64,000 nucleotides of DNA from Limanda limanda (Eukaryota; Chordata; Actinopteri; Pleuronectiformes; Pleuronectidae), in the NCBI RefSeq assembly GCF_963576545.1, contig NC_083651.1, positions 25,175,748-25,239,747 on the forward strand. The letters run 5' to 3'. A program made the position numbers and the translations under genes. Under the pieces are notes generated by a model, which saw only the letters and a list, made by a program, of their open reading frames with translations, had not been told where the DNA came from and made no database searches. Shown piece by piece: positions 24,010 to 37,828 of the stretch. Positions within the stretch are counted from its first letter, which is position 1. The number at the start of each line of letters is the position of its first letter.

Positions 24010-26317
24010 ACATTTTAAAAACTCAATACGTTTAATGGCTGTGATTAATGTACTGTTTGCAAGGATATAATTACACTTAAAACACCACAGTAGTGTGCAC
24101 GTTTGGAACATGTCCATATACAAGTTCACATTGTAGTGTGAATAGATGCGTCTGAGAAAGAAAGTACACCTGGTAGTTTGCAAATCTTTCAGCCACTACA
24201 GACTAAACACTAGAGCCCATCACTCTCATATGTGAACTAAAATGTGTTTACCAGTGCTGCATCACAGGTTAAATGCTCTTGCACGGTAAAATATTTTGAA
24301 TTTTAACCATACGGTTGAGATTTATCATTTATATAACATCTAATATGGGTTGCCCTGTGATTGGCCAATTGTATGCATTTAATCAGCTAATTATTTGATG
24401 TCAGGTGGACACATTATAATTTATTTTGTCTTGTGTAAACTGTCAATAAATCATTCAACACGTAAAGATGGATCCTGACTGTATCTGTTCTCCCGCAATC
24501 ACTAGTCAATTGTTGCTGGTACATGGAATACGTGGAATATTCACCCCAAAAAACAGTGTTGACTGATGTGAAACAGACCCTAAACTACCTATCAACCACA
24601 ATTACAAATCAATTTGCTGTATGTAATTTCCACATGGAAATATTGTGGCGATGTACTGCTCTACCGTAAAATACAACACAATACATTGCAAATCAGCAGA
24701 ACAAGAGGGTTAGTATGAACATGCAACTCATTATGACCAAGTAAACACTCAAGTTCATATAAAACGAATACATGAAAACAACTATTGCACTTAGTACATA
24801 GGTGAAGGCTGATGTAAAAAAAAAATTTAAATCCCAAAATACAGGAGAGCTGCTGAAATAAATGTATTTTTGAGTTAAAAGTTTAAATGGGTCAAAAGTA
24901 GAATGTTGACTGTTATAATAACTGCAAACAAATGATATAAGTTTACTGCTAAATTTATAAATTTGCATGTATGAGTGGTGTAAAATTATTTCATCATCAC
25001 CTAATGCTTCATTTGTATGTGAAGGTTGTGGTTGTTCATTTAAAAGTATTCTGTAAATAATACGGGTAGTGTGTAATTTAAGATTTTGACCCTTTGTGCT
25101 AACAGCTACTGCTAACTTAGCTTTCATTTAATGACTGTGTTAAAATACTTTTCAAATGTTCTTTCCTTAACTTGCAGGAAAGATAAAAGCAAAGTAAATT
25201 TGCTTTCCTTGACAGATGATAAGATGATGTAAAATTAAAGTGAAATTACTTCAGAAGTGTAATGTGCTGCAATAAAGCCTTACCTAAAAACATGACCTGC
25301 TCATGCAAATGAAGACATGAGAGAGAAGACTTAAAAAAAAACATTTTCAGAGCCTGCCATGTGTTAGCTCTGTTTGTGTGTTAAAATACACACATCTGGG
25401 ATAAGTTGTTAGTATTCAGTGCTATTATATAAATGATATAATGATGTTATAAAGCAACTCCATATAGGAGGAAAGATCTCATGATATTAAATGATTATTT
25501 ATATCATATACTTTCTGCAAAAATTGCAAATTACTAGATTTAAATGTACTTTGGGGTGCTGAGGTCAGGGTCAGGGTGAATGCAGTGCACACATTACAGG
25601 TACATGTCATCATTGAGAAGCATCATAGCGTAAAGAAAAGAATATTACATTTGGAATGTTGCTAGATATGCACCAACTGCTGCTGTTGGAAGTGAATAAC
25701 TTGCCAGTGTGTCTATTTTGCTAGTTTGAAGTGATGAAACACACCAACCCCAGCATCAGTTCAACTGAAAGCATATGAAGGGTGAGGTCCAGAACAAATG
25801 GTCTTGGATAAAGCTGACATGGCCGGTGGAGTTTGGGGCCCACAAGTAGCTTTCACTGACACATTCTGACAGAGAAACATGATGGAGTTTTAGGTTACAA
25901 CGTGATGCAATGGTGCATCACATCTTACCACTTGTGTGTGGGTGGCTCCAGCTGCTTGTTGGAGTTGCACACCTTCCCCACTTCCTGTGTCACTCCCAGG
26001 ATCCTGGTCCGGCTCTTCAATCCACAACATCTAATCCGACTCCAGAAATCGTTAAGAGCCTGGTGAGCCTGACATCCGGTCATTCACCTGCTGTGTGCTT
26101 CATCGGTGACACTTGTGATTTCTGATTGTTATTTTGTAACTTTTGACTATAGACCCTTTGAGGTGCTGTGGACTTATACATAGAGAGCGATATTTAGAGG
26201 CAATCTTTTTTGGGATGCTGATTTTGATGTTTTTAGATTATGCAAAATAGAAAAGTTAGGTTTTGTTTTAATTTTGTATTACCTAAATGAGTCAGATATT
26301 TGATAAATCTGTTTTCT
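24010..26317. other. unannotated AT-rich DNA
   Basis: I see no gene. A 144-codon minus-strand frame at 24693-25127 is rich in F, Y, I and S, as expected of chance frames in AT-rich DNA. Around 24360-24460 there is a cluster of TAAT and CCAAT-like words but no other support for function. Confidence 0.45.
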
Positions 26318-26581
26318 AAATGGATTTGTATTTATATAGCGCTTTTCTAGTCTGATGAAGACCACTCAAAGCGCTTTACATTACAGTTTCACATTCACCC
26401 ATTCACACACACATTCATACAGTGCATCTACTTGCAGCACTTTGTTATTCTATGGGGGGTTATTGAGGGTTCAGCATCTTGCCCAAGGACACTTCGGCAT
26501 GCAGATGGTTCAAACTGGGGATCGAACCGTCGACCTTCAGGTTGGAGGACGACCACTCTACCCCTCAGCAACAGCCGCCCC
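26318..26581 (-). mobile_element. tRNA-derived SINE with LINE-type tail (nearly complete)
   Basis: Read on the minus strand, the head GGCTGTTGCTGAGGGGTAGA contains an A-box-like segment (26555-26571), followed by the B box GGTTCGATCCC (26518-26528), together the internal RNA polymerase III promoter of a tRNA-derived SINE. Next come CCGAAGTGTCCTTGGGCAAG and a GAATGTGTGTGTGAATGGGT segment. The 3' end reads AAAGCGCTTTGAGTGGTC and finally AGAAAAGCGCTATATAAATA, a tail resembling L2-type LINE 3' ends that would let a partner LINE mobilise it. At about 264 bases it is the most complete SINE in the window. Confidence 0.85.
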
Positions 26582-28710
26582 AAAAGACCTCTCTTTGTTA
26601 GTTTTATCTTAGTTTTTTGTTATTTTTATCTTTGTTTTATCTCTTAGCTTTTAATAAACTATTAGATGTTATTAAAATTGATATTGACCTTGATAGTAAA
26701 ACAGGTACTCCAGCCTTGCCCTTTGATGTCTTCTATTAGAAACATCTACTGTTTTTCAACCAACAGTTAACCTAGTTTTACCACCTCAGACATGCATGCT
26801 ACAGTAAGGCTAGGCATGCATAAAGGAGGATGGTGCTGAATCTAAAATCCTGGGATCATTTTTGATTTTGTGGATGACAAGTAATAGAGAGGGGGAGGGA
26901 AGTGGTATGGCCTGCATTACACAGACAGAGCCCTGCTATATCTTATGCATGGAAAATGAAATGTGCTCGTGCAGGTTGAGTCTTCCAGCATGACTGGTAT
27001 TACTTCTGCTCCTCCACTCACACATTTTCTCACAGCCATCTGTCTGCTGCTGAATATAAATGGAGAATTTGGATGGTGCAGTTGCAGCTGCCACACCTAC
27101 AACTACTACTGTGAGGTACTTGTGCAGTTAGATTATCAGTCTTTGCAAGTAATTCTGTCTGCTCTCAGCACAATATTTGTCATCCTCAGGGTCTGCATAT
27201 TTTTGTCAGCTTCCTGGTTTATAGAGTGGGTGCCTGCAGAGCGGATGCAGTCTATTGTGAATATTGGGGTGTGGTGTGGTGGCCAGAAATGACAATTGCC
27301 GCAGTGACCCCAGCTCCATTGTGCCAGCCACCCTCTTGTTTCCTGTGTCGCCATCTCTGTAATAACAGCCTGGCTCCCCCCTCCACACTCAGTCCTTATT
27401 TCATTTATTAACATTGTCACTGATCGCAGCAAAGGGAAGCTGTTTTTACTATAATGTACTTTATATGGTGTCCATTACTAGACTGTTCTTGTCCCACTTC
27501 CTGCCGTGTTCACAGCTGAGTCACGGGGTCATCAGTATCTTGTGATTGGCAGGTCAGATCCTCCCCCCACCACCCTGACGCACACATCCGTGTCTTACTC
27601 CCAGCCTCTGCGCTGAGTAAACACAGTCTCACGGTTGACATAAAAATAGCAGGAAATGTGTTGTAAAAGTTGTGGAACACTGGAAGTGAAAAACTGCACT
27701 TACAGATGGAAAAAAAGACAAATTCCTCTGTATGGAGGTGAAAAGGAGACAGTTGGTTTGTGTCCAAGTTTAAAGAAAGACAGCAGACTCCATATGGTGC
27801 TGTAGAGTGTCAGACCATAAGTGAACCATTGATTCTGAATCATGCTGTTATTGTTCTGTTCACTCTGGTGTCCAGTGAAACCTGATATAATCACATCTGG
27901 CTAAGTGGAATACTTGCTGTCTTTATGAGGAACAGTTTGGGTTCTAGACTTGAGAGTGAGGACATAGGAACGTGCAGCTGCTTTAGCCAGTCCCTATTTC
28001 TTCACATGGTTGGCAGGTAAGACTTTTCAAGTTTATAGCATTTTATAGTTGTATGTGGACAGTGGGCCAATAATATAAAAATGGAATTTTCTATACATAT
28101 ATTGAACAATTATATTTAAGTTTAGGGAAAGTGTTGACTTTATTAATTGTGCGGGACTATGTCAAGTGTTCAATAGAAGTACAGATATGTATGTCAACAT
28201 TGCAAGAGGAGGGTGTTTTGTTCATGTAGAAATTCAGCACAATGGTCATTCAAGCTAAAACAGAAACAAACTGGCCAGAGTTTGTGTTTCATTTGTGTTT
28301 CACCCGACAAGAGTATGTGATGTGATGATTTATAAGTTATACAGGCCCGGCTGAGCAACACAAGTACAATGTTGTCACATGTCTGCAGGTTGTTTATATT
28401 TGGCCCTTCACTGCAAACCACTAGCATATATACAGTAACAGGACCTCTACCACGTTTGCAACTTGTACAGTCTACTTGTCTCATTACTTTTGTGGCTCAA
28501 AGGGAACTCCGTTAAATCTGATGACGGTGATGGCATCAGGATAATCTCAGTCTCAGTTCAGAGAATACAAATCTCACATGTAAAGCTGAGACTGGAAAAG
28601 AAACATTACACACTTAATGGGTTTAATATGCTGATGGCTTATTATGTATTATTGCATCATGAGAAATGCACGATTTCAGCCTTTCCTGTTTTAATTTTGA
28701 CTTCTATTTC
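26582..28710. other. unannotated DNA
   Basis: No supported gene. Several overlapping frames at 26963-27432 on both strands cannot all be real, and none resembles a known protein. Confidence 0.5.
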
Positions 28711-28850
28711 TTAATCAATCAATAGCATTTTATTTGTATAGCCCATATTCACAAATCACAATTTGGCTCATGCAACAAGAGGCAACATCCTCTGTTCTTA
28801 ACCCTCAACAAGAGTGAGGACAAACTAAACTATGAACAGTATCCTTTTAA
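28711..28850 (-). repeat. LINE 3'-end copy D
   Basis: Read on the minus strand, this carries CTCTTGTTGAGGGTTAAGAA, the CAGAGGATGT block, AATTGTGATTTGTGAATATG and ACAAATAAAATGCTATTGAT at the end. It is the same family as 1340-3533, in the opposite orientation and heavily 5'-truncated. Confidence 0.85.
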
Positions 28851-31800
28851 TGAAAACTGTTTAGCAGTTAAATTTGTGTCAACAAAGTAAAAATGATTTT
28901 AAAAAATCTATGAAGTTATCATCTCACTAAAATTAAATCATTAGACATTCAACAAACATGACAGAACTTATTTCATGGGGATGAACTACACTGTTTTGTA
29001 TGTGTCTCCATGTGCACATTCATTTGTCTTGACATTTCCAGACTTGAAAACTAAAGCAAATATGTTTACTTGCCAATAACAAGAGCAACTCGCTGGCTCA
29101 GGCCTTCCAACAACGCCCAACAACTGCTGTTTGATGCCACACATTCAGTCTAACCACAGACGCAGCCTTACAGTTTTACCGACTGCTTTGAGGATCGCAG
29201 CAGCTCAATCAGAGAACACAAACAAAACAAACCTTCAGGCAAAAGAACGCCACACCTGACAACATCGGGCTGGAGACATAGAGCCTTTAATAGTTTATTG
29301 CATAATTACTGCTTTGATGTTGACAGCATGCTCAGAACTAAAGGAGAGCAAACACCTGAGACGCATGTAAAAACACACACAAGTGAATTACTATGCTGTG
29401 TTATTGACACGGAAAGTATGTACAGCAGCTTAAACAATAAAACATAAATAAAGGAATTATAAACTGGTGCATTCATTTAATGAGAGGGACGAACATGTGA
29501 AGGAATGTGGCGTTGCATTCCTGCATCTCCCTGTAGAGGGTCGTCAGAGGTGCGTTCACAGAGAACACTGTCATCTTTGTAACCTGAAACTGTTTATTTG
29601 CATTGGTTAGAGGAAAGAAGGCTAGACTGTTGTCTCCTGGCAGCTCGTCTTCATAGGCACGGCTGATTGACTAATGTGTTTTGAGACCAAATAAAAAAGT
29701 AGTTGAACAGGGCCTTCATCGCCCTTTTGGGAAGAGCCGCTTGAAACGAGACACATTGCCGGCTTTATTTGGAAATATTACACTTCAGTGAATGTAATTA
29801 TTTTTGTCATGTCTCGTTCCTCAGAATCTTCCTTTCCTTTGTTTGCTTTTACAGCACGAGACTTAATAAGTCATGAAACACACATTTGTAAAAAATACAC
29901 AGTGGAAGTGGCATTCACAGAATGTGATTACTTGTATGGATATTTTCATATGAGCTGGAAAACATTCAATGTTTTAACTGAATGCTTGAATGACTGCACA
30001 AACAATATTCAAACTTATTTTCCAAAAACATGTCTTGGTGATTAGGCTCACATTCTAGTCTTGTCTACTGCTCTTGTCTTCCTGCCCATTGGACACAGAC
30101 GTGTGTTTGTGTGTGTGCCAGGTGACAGAGAGTGTGTGCGTGTGTTGTCCCCTGAACTCTGCAATGACAAATGTGCTGGTCAAACAATGATCAAGCCGCA
30201 ATTTGCCAGCCGAAACAAACACATCATCATTGCTGCAGTGCTCGGACGGCTCCGTGCTACATATCTGCTTAGTTCAGTAACAGATCATAAGAATGAAGAC
30301 TACTTGGATTGTGTTTAGGATTTGAAAATAAAAAAAATCATAGTTGCCCATCTATCCGTGATGTATCACTTGACATTACTGGACATCCTTAAGAGTCAGT
30401 GGTAAACAAAACAAAATTATAATTTTCCACAGGGCCTCATGGCCTCAGGACTCAATACCCTGTTGTTGAAGATACACACAAAGGTCACTCCAGTGCGTAA
30501 CAAAAATCCATAACTTGCAATTTACACTTCTCTGCAATATGCAGTGCCGTTCAACCACAGACCCAATCCTCCAAAATGATTTCGCAATTGAATCCGTTCC
30601 ACCGTGGAGCCTCTACCATTGTTGACCTTATAACCCTCATGAAGGGAGGATTTTTTGTTTTTGCAGCAATGTTTTATTAGACTGCAGTGGTTTGAGCTAG
30701 GTGTACCTGGTAAACTGACTAATGATAGATTATAGTCCATTCAGGAGTTGAATATATAGCATGATTGAGTGATAAGAAACACAGGTGATTTTGGTTTCAT
30801 CCACATCTACAACCTACAAGGGACAATTGTTGGCATCATATGGCCAACCCTCTGTCTGAGCAAGGCAGTTCTTTGATGCTCTGCACATAAGTGTATTAAT
30901 ATATATTTTTTTTTAACCTCATACACAAAAAAGCGATTTTTATTTTTTCAATTTTTCATTGCAAGACACATACAAACATCGCAACATGCAGGCAACACCA
31001 AACCCCAAAACATCCCATGAAATCCTAGAGAGACTGATAGAGAAACTTCTAATCCTCTAAAATGAGGCCTCTGGTTCCCACAGAAGAAATAGACGTCTGA
31101 TTTAATATTAAATACAGAGTAGCAGTATTGATCTCTGATTGTTTATACCACTACTTGCCAACAATAATAATTTCCCAGGAGGGCCATTGTTTGGAATAAA
31201 CAAATACATCTTTCAAATAAATTGTATATGTTAGTTAGGCCTGGCCCACACAACTTGTCTGTTGTGGTCAGAAAACAAATCCTGCATGACAACAATTGCC
31301 TTCTGACCATGTACTGACTATATAACAGTTCGAGAACAAAGTGTTAAATTTAATCTTAAAATCTCACGGCCATAAACTGATACTGAAGTCTGTACCCATA
31401 CTTCACTCAGGGTCAGTGTTGATTGTTATTGTCCACTGGAGAGGGCTTCTAAAGGAGAGTGGTAGGTTAAATTTACTTCAGATTTTACATTAAATATTAT
31501 TTTTACGGAATGTTGGAGAAAACCACCACATAAAAATCTATATCATGATTATTGGTGGAAGGTGGGGGGAGGAGAAATTGGAAGCGGAACCAAAGTGTTA
31601 CTGGCTGGAATCGTGGCCATAAACACTCGCCTGTGGTCTTCTGCCATGATTGAAACCATTAATCATACGTAGCCTCTTGTAAGTTTGCAAAAGTCAATAA
31701 TTCCTCTCGGGTAGAAAATAACACTGTGGCAGTTATTGCCATTTCCATGGTAATGGTTGAGGGTCAGTGTCAATGGCTAGAGGTCAATGACCTCTGGACT

Positions 31801-33210
31801 CTGACACTCCAAACATCAAAACAAAAACGTGTTTCTTCAGGCGAAAAAATAGCTGAGTTCGAGTTTACATACCTCATGGGCATAGGCAGTAACTCCCAGC
31901 CTGTTATTCTCTTTTTTTCCTGTGAATCTTTACTATCCAAATTACATAAGGTCCCCCCCCCCGGCCCCGTCAAGAAATGACATGTATTTCTTGAGGGTAA
32001 AGAGTATCTTTTTAAATACACTGACAAAAAATAACTGATCTAAATATCAACTTCATTAATTTTCTCCCAGCATGGTTCTTTGCTCTTCTCATGTTTTCTG
32101 TGGCTCTTCTGCTGTCAAACAATCATGACACGAACTGCAGACTGAGAGGAGGAGTCGGCTTAGTCCCCTCAGCCTAATGTCTGCCTCTTAATGGCACTTC
32201 ACAGCAGTACTGGTGCTGGGGTTAATGTTAATGTGGAAATGACTCTATGTGTGTGTGTGTGTGTGTGTGTGTCTGTGTGTGTGAGTAGCTGACGGTTGGC
32301 CCGTCCTTCATTCCTGGAGCTGGAGCTCTTTATCAGCGGAGAGAGTCTCTCCCTTTCTTAAAAGGTTTATGGGTCAGCGCCTGCAACCCTGGCTTGTTCC
32401 ACGAGGCTGACACAAGCCTGTGGCATCACCCTCTTTTCCTGTTGTCTGCCCCGGAGCAGATTCACACACATCGTGATTTAAAGGCCTGATGGTCCACAAG
32501 CATAAGCCCAGAAAGACGAGGGCTGGGCTGCTATCGATCCACCATTTGATTGCTTTGGTTTACAAGCTGCTACAGTTTAATTGAAGTAAAGTAAAGGTCC
32601 TGTGATTTCACCTTCTCAGCATGAGCTGATGTGTGATTAGTGTAATGGGTCTGGACAGTTGTTCTTGTATCATACATCAAGTTTGTATCCAACACTTTCG
32701 ACACTTTTCATTTGCTTTGTTACAGCGAGCAAAGATCTAAGGCGGGTTAAACTGGGTGCATCGATTGGCAGCTGCAGCATGCTCACACAATTTCCAGTGA
32801 CAGTCTGGTTTGTGCTTTTTATCACTTCATGATAAAATGCAGCCACACACAATTCCGATCTTAACTTTATTTAGTAATAAATACCTGAGCTGTACATCTA
32901 CTTGTAGGTTACCCCATCTGCCTTGAACTGAGATCCTGTAGCCATCTGGCTCCTTCTTTATTCCCACAAATTGATCTACAGCTAAGCTGACCCTCCCCAC
33001 ACGCAATATATATGACTTCACCCTCGATTCCCCAGTTAACCCGCAGCAAAGCAGCCATTTAAGTTTGGGAGCTTGGCCAAGGCTATATCTCAGAAGTGAA
33101 AAAGAGGGAGTGAGGTGAAGATTTGGGTCTATGACTAAAAGTGCTGGCTCGCACCCAGCTGAATAGTCAGGGTTAGGGTAGATGGAGCAAACTGCTTAGA
33201 GCTGACATTA
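28851..33210. other. unannotated DNA with two weak conserved-block candidates
   Basis: No gene is supported. About 29270-29770 and 32290-32640 are low-repeat, mixed-composition blocks and are weak candidates for conserved non-coding DNA. A GT run sits at 32248-32284. About 30900-30960 is poly(A/T)-rich. Confidence 0.4.
32248..32284. repeat. (GT)n microsatellite
   Basis: About 18 GT units with one TC interruption. Confidence 0.9.
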
Positions 33211-35100
<1,890 letters not shown>

Positions 35101-35112
35101 GAAAAGGGGAAA

Positions 35113-35120
35113 TATAAAAG
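35113..35120 (+). promoter_or_regulatory. candidate TATA box
   Basis: TATAAAAG is a near-perfect RNA polymerase II TATA element. About 30-40 bases downstream is TCAGTCAGTGTCAGTCAA, which offers initiator-like sites around 35148-35158. A 117-codon frame from an ATG at 35193 follows. TATA words occur by chance in AT-rich DNA, so this is tentative. Confidence 0.3.
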
Positions 35121-35192
35121 TGCACCAGAACCAAAAGCACAGCAGCTGTCAGTCAGTGTCAGTCAACTCCCGGGACATTGACGACAGCGTGT

Positions 35193-35546
35193 ATGTCGGG
35201 GGATGAAAGACTTTGCAGCACCTTACTCGCCCGGAGGGTAGAGAGAGCAGTAGACAAACACAGCAGGCTCTGCCCTGGGGTTTTTCACTTCATCTCTAGA
35301 ACCATGTGCAATGTTTTGATTTCCATAGGCGATGGAGCTGGCAAAGAGGCGATGTGTGATTCAGAGCCCGGCGGTCCTGCTGCGTGCCTCGATGCATGTG
35401 CTTGTCTCCTTCATTCGCCTGTCACTTCCCCATTTCTTCCCCCTTCTCCTCTGTTTTTTCACTTTTACCGGGTTGTGTTTCCTTTCATTGAATGGAGAAG
35501 CAAAGGCATGGTGACCCTGCAAATCCAAGTGGATCATGGGAAGTGA
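35193..35546 (+). CDS. candidate unrecognised reading frame downstream of TATA box
   Basis: I do not recognise this frame. From the ATG at 35193 it runs 117 codons (starting MSGDERLCSTLLARRVERAV) to a stop at 35544-35546. It is less AT-rich than its surroundings and lies 73 bases downstream of TATAAAAG. The start context (GTGTATGT) is poor. There are possible internal splice signals (GGAGGGTAGAG at about 35235, TTTCCATAG at about 35330), so the translated frame may not be contiguous. The second half is rich in F, P and S with no recognisable domain. It could be a first exon, a non-coding RNA exon or a chance frame; chance is the most likely. Confidence 0.15.
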   Translation: MSGDERLCSTLLARRVERAVDKHSRLCPGVFHFISRTMCNVLISIGDGAGKEAMCDSEPGGPAACLDACACLLHSPVTSPFLPPSPLFFHFYRVVFPFIEWRSKGMVTLQIQVDHGK

Positions 35547-35991
35547 GCACATCCCTTAGATGAGCTCTCTGGGTATTCAGTTCAAGGAGACACCAATGCA
35601 AAGGACTATACAAAGATATTATTACTACATGTTGACTAACTGTTAAGTGCATAAGGGGCCTATGAGGAATACCAATTTCTAGGACAGTTTGTGATTTTCC
35701 CAGCTCCCTATTGTAAGTCAGATTCCACAGTGTGATTTCACAGTTTTACCCTTTTGGTGGGGGGTTTGATTGTAGCTTGTCTGTACAGTCTTATCTTGTG
35801 ATAACTAGTGTTTTTTTTCATGGGTTTGAACTCTGGGACCTACAGTATATGAGCCTGCCGGCCTCCCTTCAGGTTGACTCCCACATAGACATTCACAGAG
35901 GCGGAGAGTGGGAAATAAAAGACGGGTAGAGGGAGGGATTGTGAAATAGTGATAAAAAAATTTTTTTTTTAGTGAAATTAAGTGTCTGTAC

Positions 35992-36010
35992 TGTGTGTGT
36001 GTGTGTGTGT

Positions 36011-36104
<94 letters not shown>

Positions 36105-36147
36105 GCGTGTGCGTGTGTGTGCGTGTGCGTGTGTGTGCATGTGCATG
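35992..36147. repeat. (GT)n microsatellite with GC/AT interruptions
   Basis: About 156 bases of alternating purine-pyrimidine DNA: long GT runs, one AT interruption near 36014 and a block of GTGTGC units at 36099-36147. It is the longest dinucleotide tract in the window. Histidine/threonine and cysteine/valine frames over it are artefacts. Confidence 0.95.
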
Positions 36148-37718
36148 CCAGAGTTAGCGTCAACTACAGAGAGACACTGCACAGAGAACCATAGCAGCAA
36201 ATTACGATAGTTCAGGGATGAGCCCAGAGCTGTCAGCAAAAATGGAAATAAAAAGAGCTGTGAGCAGCCTCACAGCAAGTCAAAGTGACAGCCATGTAAA
36301 TAATATTGGCGGAATATGCTGCAATTTACCCAACCCCTCCCAAACTTGAAGAAAAAAAAACTAACAATTTGTCTTTTGAAGGTTAAAATGAGCATTTAGG
36401 GCTTCCATGAAGAAAAGGCCTGTGTTAGCTACAGTCAGGGCACTGTGAGTAGAGCCTGTGCAGGCCTGTGCACTTCCTGCATCACTACCTGGCCTGGGCT
36501 CTGAAAACCATTACGGCACCATCTGTCTGTCATGACCTTGGCATATATACACTTCACATTTATGACGTTTAAAACGGAAAACAGATGCAAAGTTCCTTTA
36601 AAGAGAAGTCTGATCCACCTCTCGGGACTAATGGACCTAAAGTGTGAACGCTGCCTTTGAGGGGTTTAACTTAGCTTGGTGTAATATTGAGCCGACTGCC
36701 ATCAAATAAAAAAACATACTGGCAAGTGTGCCTCATTATGGAGACTGACAAAAGCACTTGAAATGACAGATTTTGGAGATTCTGTGAAGTGTGTCAAACT
36801 CTCATTGTGTTGGACAGTGGAGGGAATGACCAGCGCTTTTCATCAACAGCAGAGAAACAAGGAAATGACAAGTACTTAAGCACAAATATCCTCAGTGCCT
36901 TTGCAGGGAAAAGACAGGAATAAGACAACATAATGCAGTACATAACCATGATTAATACAAACAAATAAATAGCCAAAAGCATTTGTATGATGATGGAAAT
37001 GGCCACAGATGAATCTAGACCACTGTGATTGATAAACTTTATTTTTCTGCCTCTGAAGATTTTGGAGGGTGCTTTCTTTCTGCTTCGTCTTTTTGTTAAT
37101 AAAAACACAAGAGCATAAGCTAATATCTTATACCAGCTACACTAGCAACATATGCCAACATTACTTCCAAGGTCCAGGCTCATTAGCTACAGTTTGTTCA
37201 GTTAAAAATTTAATTATGAAAAAAGCCTTGTTCCCATTGGCACATGGACCTGGATGCTATTATAGTAATAGCAGCTTTCTGCTCTGGTGTTACAGCCAAG
37301 TTCAGGGAAACAGAGGTGTAACCTGAAAATGAGACTCCTCTCTTTCTGGTTTCAAAGAACCAACAGCAACAATTACATTTTGAATGCAATTAATTACAGC
37401 ATTAAAGTATTTATTACTCACATTTCCAAATGGAATGTTGTAGCTTTAACTTGTTGTACATATTCAAACAAAAAGACTAAACCATAGACAAATCACTTAC
37501 CTAAACTCCAACAGCAAAACGTACATGCTGGATGCTGCCTCAACAATTTTAACAAAGTGTAAACCAGCATGCTGAAAAAAAGAAGAACAACGTACACACT
37601 TATTCAGACAGTTATTCACTAAGCCAATCAGAGACTGACCTGGAGCCTGTTACATGCAGAACATCGACTGAAGAGGGAGAGAGAGGTCACAGGCACATAA
37701 GAGGTTTAAACACATTAT
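36148..37718. other. unannotated DNA with weak conserved-block candidate
   Basis: No gene is supported. About 36470-36760 is a low-repeat block of mixed composition and a weak conserved non-coding candidate. Confidence 0.4.
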
Positions 37719-37746
37719 ACACACACACACACACACACGCACAGGC

Positions 37747-37827
<81 letters not shown>
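37719..37827. repeat. (CA)n microsatellite
   Basis: About 109 bases of AC repeats, with interruptions GC and GG at 37739-37752. It is the same dinucleotide type as the GT tracts at 33.2 and 36.0 kb but written on the other strand. Confidence 0.95.

Positions 37828-37828
<1 letters not shown>

Noticed and set aside
24693..25127. 144-codon minus-strand frame that looks like membrane segments
   Set aside because: F/Y/I/S richness follows from AT-rich DNA; no homologous family recognised and no start context or splice signals.
26518..26571. Possible tRNA gene (A- and B-box-like sequences on the minus strand)
   Set aside because: The tRNA-like part continues into a LINE-type tail and recurs in other copies, so it is a SINE head and does not form a full cloverleaf that I can fold.
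35805..36239. Long histidine/threonine-rich and cysteine/valine-rich open frames
   Set aside because: They are translations of the GT/CA microsatellite in all frames and have no independent support.
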